A stretch of 64,000 bases of DNA from Nocardia sp. NRRL S-836 (GTDB lineage: Bacteria > Actinomycetota > Actinomycetes > Mycobacteriales > Pseudonocardiaceae): contig NZ_LGDY01000002.1 in NCBI RefSeq assembly GCF_001279525.1, positions 144,090-208,089 of the forward strand, read 5' to 3'. The notes beneath the pieces are model-generated. The model saw only the letters and a program-made list of their open reading frames with translations, was not told where the DNA came from and ran no database searches. Within the stretch, counting starts at the first letter, position 1, and every line of letters begins with the position of its first letter. A program made the position numbers and the translations under genes. Positions 60,321 to 64,000 of this stretch are shown piece by piece.

Positions 60321-61066
60321 TCTTCCTGGGAAGTCCTGCGCACCAGTCCCCTCGCGACCAGCTCGACCACGGTCGCGACGGCGGCCACCTCGACCGCGAG
60401 CAGGGCCAGGAGCACCAGCAGCTGCAACGCACCCGCCTGCCACACCGGCGCCCCGCCCAGGAGCATGCCGACGAACGCGCCCGGAAGGGTGACCAGTCCG
60501 ACCGTCCTGGTCTGGTCGAGCGGCGGCAGCAACGCCTCGGCCGCCGGCTTGCGGATCAGGAACCGGACCGCCGTCGGCTCGATGAACCCGAGCGCCAGCG
60601 CCGCCTCGTACTCACCGTTGCGGTCCTTGAGGGTGTCGAGCGCCCGTCGCACGGACAGCGTGGTGGTGGTCATGGCGCCACCGATGAGGATTCCCCCGAT
60701 CGGGACCAGCGCGATGCCCTTGACCGGCACCAGCCCCAGCCCGATCAGCAGGCCGAGCGCCGGCACCGTGCCGACCAGGACCGCTGCCCCCACCCAGATC
60801 CCCTGCCAGCCGGTCTTCGTGCGCGCGGCCGCCGTCGCCGTGGCCACGGTCGCCATCACCACCAGGAACGCGCCGGTGAGCCCCAGGTTGGTCAGGACGA
60901 CCGTGATCACCGCGCTGACCGCGGCGAGCTGGACCACGGCGCGCAACGCCGCCTTGACGAAGGGCTTCGGCGTGGTGAGGCCGGTGGCCCAGGCGACCCC
61001 GGCGGCCGCGGCCGTGAAGACGACGCAGACGACCAGCAGCCGGACCCAGTCGGTGGTGATGACCAT
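60302..61066 (-). CDS. fetB: FetB-like ABC permease (UPF0014)
   Basis: The 254-aa permease has about seven hydrophobic helices (LLVVCVVFTAAAAGVAWATGL first, LAAVSAVITVVLTNLGLTGAFLVVMATVA, IGGILIGGAMTTTTLSV, VTLPGAFVGMLLGGAPVWQAGALQLLVLLALLAVEVAAV). The internal motifs GGILIGGAMTTTTLSVRRAL (about residues 123-142) and LDQTRTVGLVTLPGAFVGMLLGGAPP-like (about 184-208) are the UPF0014/FetB signature. FetB with the ATPase FetA exports iron in E. coli (established). No fetA gene is adjacent: neither neighbour on this strand has a Walker motif. The start is the ATG at 61066. The 3' end overlaps an iron box. Confidence 0.85.
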   Translation of the reverse strand: MVITTDWVRLLVVCVVFTAAAAGVAWATGLTTPKPFVKAALRAVVQLAAVSAVITVVLTNLGLTGAFLVVMATVATATAAARTKTGWQGIWVGAAVLVGTVPALGLLIGLGLVPVKGIALVPIGGILIGGAMTTTTLSVRRALDTLKDRNGEYEAALALGFIEPTAVRFLIRKPAAEALLPPLDQTRTVGLVTLPGAFVGMLLGGAPVWQAGALQLLVLLALLAVEVAAVATVVELVARGLVRRTSQEEEVRLT

Positions 61067-61075
61067 GCAGGGGAT

Positions 61076-61843
61076 TTACCACCGGTCGCGGTGCGCGGCC
61101 ACGAACGCCCCGAACGACCTGGGTGAACGCCCGGTGACGTCCTCGACCGTGCTGGTCACCCGGTCCTCGGCGCCGCCGGCGATGGCCTCGTCGAGCGCGG
61201 CGAGCATGACCGCGAACTCCGCCGGCACGACGCCCGCGAAGCGTTCGGCCATCTCGGCCGCGCTGACGGCGCGGTGGCGGACCGGGACGCCGGTGTGCCC
61301 GGTGATGATCGCGGCGGCGTCGGCGTAGCTGAGCGCCTCCGGGCCGGTGATCACGTGCTCGGTGTTGTGCGGGTCCCCGGTGAGCGCCGCGACGGCCACC
61401 GCGGCGATGTCATCGGCGTCCACGAACGCGACACGGCCGTCACCGGTGGCCGTGACGATCTCGCCGGCACGTACGCCGGTGGCCACCGGGTGGGTGTCGT
61501 CGACGAAGTTCTGCATGAACCACGACGGGCGCAGCACCGTCCACTCCGGCAGCTGCCTGACCAGGCGGGCGTTCGGGTCGTCCTGGACGGCGGAGGAGCT
61601 GAGCAGCACGACCCTGCGGTCGCCGGAGACGTCGAGGAAGCGCTCGACGTGCGGTGCCGGGTCGATCTCGCCGACCGGCGGGATGAGGTAGACGGCACGC
61701 GTCCCGTCGAGCACCGGCGCGTACGTCTCCGGGCGGTACCAGTCGAACCCGGTGCGACGCGAGGCGATGCGGGCCTCGGCGCCGAGCCGGTGCGCGACGC
61801 GGCTGCCGGTCGTGCCGGTGCCGCCGATGACGAGGACGGTCAC
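61076..61843 (-). CDS. NmrA-type NAD(P)-binding protein
   Basis: The 255-aa product begins at the GTG at 61843 with the atypical short-chain nucleotide-binding motif TVLVIGGTGTTGSRVAHRL (GxxGxxG, residues 7-13). Further features are RRVVLLSSSAVQDD, a VLRPSWFMQNF segment (about residues 115-125) and TATGDGRVAFVDADDIAAVAVAAL (about 145-168), all typical of the NmrA/QOR2-like quinone oxidoreductase subfamily. It probably binds NAD(P)H; whether it is an enzyme or a redox sensor cannot be told. Its start overlaps the NTF2-like gene by 4 nt (GTGA). The two, divergent from a TetR gene, likely form a TetR-controlled operon. Confidence 0.88.
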   Translation of the reverse strand: MTVLVIGGTGTTGSRVAHRLGAEARIASRRTGFDWYRPETYAPVLDGTRAVYLIPPVGEIDPAPHVERFLDVSGDRRVVLLSSSAVQDDPNARLVRQLPEWTVLRPSWFMQNFVDDTHPVATGVRAGEIVTATGDGRVAFVDADDIAAVAVAALTGDPHNTEHVITGPEALSYADAAAIITGHTGVPVRHRAVSAAEMAERFAGVVPAEFAVMLAALDEAIAGGAEDRVTSTVEDVTGRSPRSFGAFVAAHRDRW

Positions 61844-62217
61844 GACAGCTCCGCCGCGGCCAGCGGGTTCCAGTAGTCGCGCCACTCGGCGATCCGGCCG
61901 TCGCGTTCGGTGATCACCACGACGTAGCGGTTGCGGAACGGCCTGCCGGTCGCGACGAGCTCGCCGGTCAGGTCGAACTCGGCCACCGTGACGTCCGGGT
62001 CGGCCGTCCGGTGAACGAGCCGCCAGGGGACCTCGTGGACGTCGATCATCAACGGGTAGTCGCGCAGGTAGTCGTGGACGGCCTCGCGGCCGTTGACCTC
62101 CTTCGGCCAGCCCTCGGGGGCGAACGGGAACTCCATCCGGCCGTCGTCGGCCCACAGGTCGGCGAACCCGGCCATGTCCTTCTTCAGCAGCAGGTCAAGC
62201 GCTTGGTCCAAGAGCAT
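61840..62217 (-). CDS. NTF2/SnoaL-like protein
   Basis: The 125-aa product starts at the ATG at 62217, preceded by GAGGAAG with good spacing; longer in-frame starts cross the divergent operator. It has the SnoaL/NTF2 layout: an N-terminal helix pair (LDQALDLLLKKDMAGFADLWADDGRMEFPFAPEGWP, with the W-ADDGRMEFPF turn), a second helix (GREAVHDYLRDYPLMID) and beta-strands (VTVAEFDLTGELVATGRPFRNRYVVVITERDGRIAEWRDYWNP). Such proteins bind or isomerise small hydrophobic compounds. Together with the overlapping NmrA-like gene it forms a small oxidoreduction unit controlled by the divergent TetR (inference). Confidence 0.85.
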   Translation of the reverse strand: MLLDQALDLLLKKDMAGFADLWADDGRMEFPFAPEGWPKEVNGREAVHDYLRDYPLMIDVHEVPWRLVHRTADPDVTVAEFDLTGELVATGRPFRNRYVVVITERDGRIAEWRDYWNPLAAAELS

Positions 62218-62237
62218 GTCAGGGACTTCCTCGGTCA

Positions 62238-62290
62238 GGACGATACGGTCACGTCTCGACCAGATTAGACGGGACGGGACCGTATCGTCC
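62238..62290. promoter_or_regulatory. 13-bp perfect inverted repeat, TetR operator candidate
   Basis: GGACGATACGGTC (62238-62250) and GACCGTATCGTCC (62278-62290) are exact inverse copies 27 nt apart, filling the promoter between the NTF2-like gene and the TetR gene. The two 13-mers could each be a dimer site, or the pair could loop. Confidence 0.75.
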
Positions 62291-62302
62291 ACACTTGGGT
62301 CC

Positions 62303-62893
62303 GTGACCAAACGCGCCCCGACCGGAGCCGCCGTCCTGCAACCGCACGTCACCGCCGCCATCTCGGAGGCGGTGCTGGACGAGCTGGCCGCGTGCGGCTA
62401 CGGGCGGCTGTCGATGGAGGCCGTCGCAAAACGCGCGGGCGTCGGCAAGAGCGCGCTCTACCGGCGGTGGCCGTCCAAGCAGGACATGGTGATCGCCGTG
62501 CTGGCGGAGCTGAGCGTGCCCGCGGCGGAGGTCCCGCACACGGGATCGCTGCGGGCCGACCTGCGCGCGATGCTGCGGGCGGTGCACGACTGGCTGACGC
62601 ACCACCGGATCGCGGCGATCCTGCCCGACCTGATCGCCGAGGGCGGGCGCAACCCGGCGCTGTCGGACGCGATCGCGACCGGGGTGGGGCAGCCGCGCAG
62701 GGACATCGCGTCGGAGACGCTGACGCGGGCGGTGGAGCGCGGGGAGCTGCGCGCCGACCTCAACGTGGACGTGGCGCTGGACGTGCTGGCGGGGCCGATC
62801 TACTGGCGGCTCGTGGTGCGGCACGCGCCGGTGGACGACCGGTACCTGGACGAGCTGGCGGAGTTCCTCCTGCGGGCGCTGGGCGCGGACTAG
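62303..62893 (+). CDS. TetR-family regulator
   Basis: The 196-aa product starts at the GTG at 62303, 12 nt after the operator repeat. The helix-turn-helix spans about residues 35-60 (RLSMEAVAKRAGVGKSALYRRWPSKQDMVIAVL). The C-terminal domain is of the TetR_C_11-like type (LRADLRAMLRAVHDWLTHHRIAAILPDLIAEG, then RDIASETLTRAVERGELRADL). It is divergent from the NTF2-NmrA pair and very likely represses it and itself through the 13-bp repeats. The inducer is unknown. Confidence 0.92.
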   Translation: MTKRAPTGAAVLQPHVTAAISEAVLDELAACGYGRLSMEAVAKRAGVGKSALYRRWPSKQDMVIAVLAELSVPAAEVPHTGSLRADLRAMLRAVHDWLTHHRIAAILPDLIAEGGRNPALSDAIATGVGQPRRDIASETLTRAVERGELRADLNVDVALDVLAGPIYWRLVVRHAPVDDRYLDELAEFLLRALGAD

Positions 62894-62902
62894 CCGCCCG
62901 GC

Positions 62903-63166
62903 TCAGACGTCGTCGAGGCCCTGCTGGGCGGTACGTGACCCTCGCCTCGCCGCGCGGCGTTGCCAGTAGAAGACTCCGTACCCGATGATCCCGAGCAGAC
63001 CGCCGCACAGGGTCGTCCAGAGCAGGACGCCGTTCGAGCGGTCGGCGACGAGCACCACGAGAAAACCGAGGAACCACAGCGCCGTTCCCCCGAGCACAAC
63101 GGGCACGGGGTCGGCCAGCCGGTGCGGCAGCGGCGGCGGGCTGGGGGCGGAGTCGCGTTCGGACAC
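62903..63166 (-). CDS. DUF2530-like membrane protein (87 aa)
   Basis: The 87-aa product begins at the GTG at 63166 ([26 protein letters not shown]) and has two transmembrane helices: VVLGGTALWFLGFLVVLVADRS (about residues 21-42) and GVLLWTTLCGGLLGIIGYGVFYWQRRA (about 45-71), followed by a basic tail. The layout and the PPPLP...LADPxPVV start match the actinobacterial DUF2530 family as I remember it, often encoded next to an NCS2 permease, which is what follows here. The function is unknown. It is divergent from the permease with only 16 nt between the starts. Confidence 0.75.
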   Translation of the reverse strand: MSERDSAPSPPPLPHRLADPVPVVLGGTALWFLGFLVVLVADRSNGVLLWTTLCGGLLGIIGYGVFYWQRRAARRGSRTAQQGLDDV

Positions 63167-63182
63167 GGGGTTAGGAGACCAG

Positions 63183-64000
63183 ATGCTGGACGGGTTCTTC
63201 AAGATTTCGGAGCGCGGCTCGACCGTGGCGCGCGAAGTGCGCGGCGGCGTCGTGACGTTCTTCACGATGGCGTACATCGTGGTGCTGAACCCGTTGATCA
63301 TCGGCAGCTTCGCCCCGACGGGGCCCGGTGCGCACCCGGACGTGCTGGGCAACATCCTCCCGGTCGGCCAGGTGGCGGCGGTGACGGCGCTGGTCGCCGG
63401 CGTGATGACCATCCTGTTCGGACTGATCGCGAACTACCCGTTCGCACTGGCCACCGGCCTGGGCATCAACTCGTTCGTGGCGGTCAGCGTCGCGGCGAAG
63501 GTGTCGTGGCCGGAGGCGATGGGGCTCATCCTCGTCAACGGCGTGGTCGTGCTGCTGCTGGTCCTCACCGGCGTGCGGACCGCGGTGTTCAACGCCGTGC
63601 CGAACGAGCTCAAGGCCGCCATCGCCGTGGGCATCGGTCTCTTCATCACGTTCATCGGCCTCGTCGACGCCGGGTTCGTGCGCCGGCTGCCGGACGCCGC
63701 CAACACCACCGTGCCGGTCGGGCTGGGCATCAACGGGTCGATCGCGAGCTGGCCGACGCTGGTGTTCGTGGTCGGGCTCGTGGTCACCGGCGTGCTGTTC
63801 GCGCGCAAGGTCAAGGGCGCGATCCTGATCGGCATCGTCGGCACGGCGATCTTCGCGATCGTGCTGGAGGCGCTGGTCAAGGCGGGCCCGTCGGCCGGGA
63901 CGAACGCCAAGGGCTGGAACCTCGGCTACCCCGCGCTGCCCGACAAGGTGTTCGGCGTCCCCGACCTGTCGCTGCTCGGTGACGTGTCGTTCGGCGCGTG
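63183..64000 (+). CDS. Partial NCS2 purine permease (AzgA-like)
   Basis: The gene begins at the ATG at 63183, with GGAG 9 nt upstream, and runs off the right edge after 272 codons. The start MLDGFFKISERGSTVAREVRGGVVTFFTMAYIVVLNPLII is the classic N terminus of AzgA/PbuG-type guanine-hypoxanthine permeases. NYPFALATGLGINSFVAVSVA (about residues 84-104) is the conserved substrate-site segment. VNGVVVLLLVLTGVRTAVFNAVPNELKAAIAVGIGLFITFIGLV follows as further helices. It should carry purine bases with H+. About 200 residues with the second half of the fold are missing from the window. Confidence 0.92.
   Translation, partial: MLDGFFKISERGSTVAREVRGGVVTFFTMAYIVVLNPLIIGSFAPTGPGAHPDVLGNILPVGQVAAVTALVAGVMTILFGLIANYPFALATGLGINSFVAVSVAAKVSWPEAMGLILVNGVVVLLLVLTGVRTAVFNAVPNELKAAIAVGIGLFITFIGLVDAGFVRRLPDAANTTVPVGLGINGSIASWPTLVFVVGLVVTGVLFARKVKGAILIGIVGTAIFAIVLEALVKAGPSAGTNAKGWNLGYPALPDKVFGVPDLSLLGDVSFGA

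Overview
This 64 kb window is high-GC DNA with dense coding on both strands, many GTG starts and 1- or 4-nt start/stop overlaps. The gene set points to a filamentous actinobacterium close to the Pseudonocardiaceae (Lentzea/Saccharothrix-like): SepH, a DUF1906 lysozyme-like protein, EspC-type secretion targets, a fused UreAB urease subunit and a DUF2530 protein. The genus is an inference. The window opens inside a DUF1906-type gene and closes inside an NCS2 purine permease gene.

Layout. 0-2 kb: cell-wall-type and small hypothetical proteins. 2.15-6.7 kb: a tight five-gene operon (two paralogous ~85-aa helical proteins, a soluble three-domain FtsK/EccC-like ATPase, a coiled-coil protein and a GNAT acetyltransferase). 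This is the best candidate here for an undescribed system. 6.8-11.4 kb: an MDR oxidoreductase, then a divergent module of FAD-binding AGPS-like oxidase, TetR regulator and GlpD. 11.5-14 kb: YbaB-like protein, EspC-like protein and a large Gly/Pro-rich type VII secretion candidate. 14.2-16.2 kb: NatAB-like ABC transporter. 16.3-23 kb: photolyase, citrate synthase, PfkB kinase with TetR, acyl-CoA dehydrogenase, amidohydrolase. 23-23.7 kb: gene-poor stretch with a 24-bp perfect inverted repeat. 23.7-31.9 kb: GalM, MBL hydrolase, a truncated ORF, amino acid permease, lipoprotein, MFS pump, AsnB and PdxH. 32-36.3 kb: urease operon ureAB-C-F-G-D without ureE. 36.5-39.7 kb: ABC-2 transporter with a NarL-type two-component system. 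39.9-42 kb: hypothetical protein and SerC. 42-47.3 kb: MacAB-type ABC system with adaptor and lipoprotein, divergent from an OmpR-type two-component system. 47.4-50 kb: SepH and small membrane proteins. 50-53.6 kb: heterodimeric ABC exporter with one degenerate ATP site. 53.65-54.2 kb: repeat-rich island. 54.2-64 kb: DUF2537-like protein, TrmH/SpoU methyltransferase, glutamate-cysteine ligase-like enzyme, ABC-F protein, superoxide dismutase, FetB-like permease, NmrA/NTF2 pair with TetR, DUF2530 protein and NCS2 permease.

The core genes (gltA, serC, sepH, the DUF2537-like gene, spoU) recall a mycobacterial neighbourhood, interrupted here by transporter/sensor cassettes. Metal regulation is visible at the right end: a Nur-box-like site lies before the superoxide dismutase gene, and an IdeR/DtxR-like iron box overlaps the 3' end of fetB. 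No tRNA, rRNA, CRISPR array, transposase or integrase was recognised.
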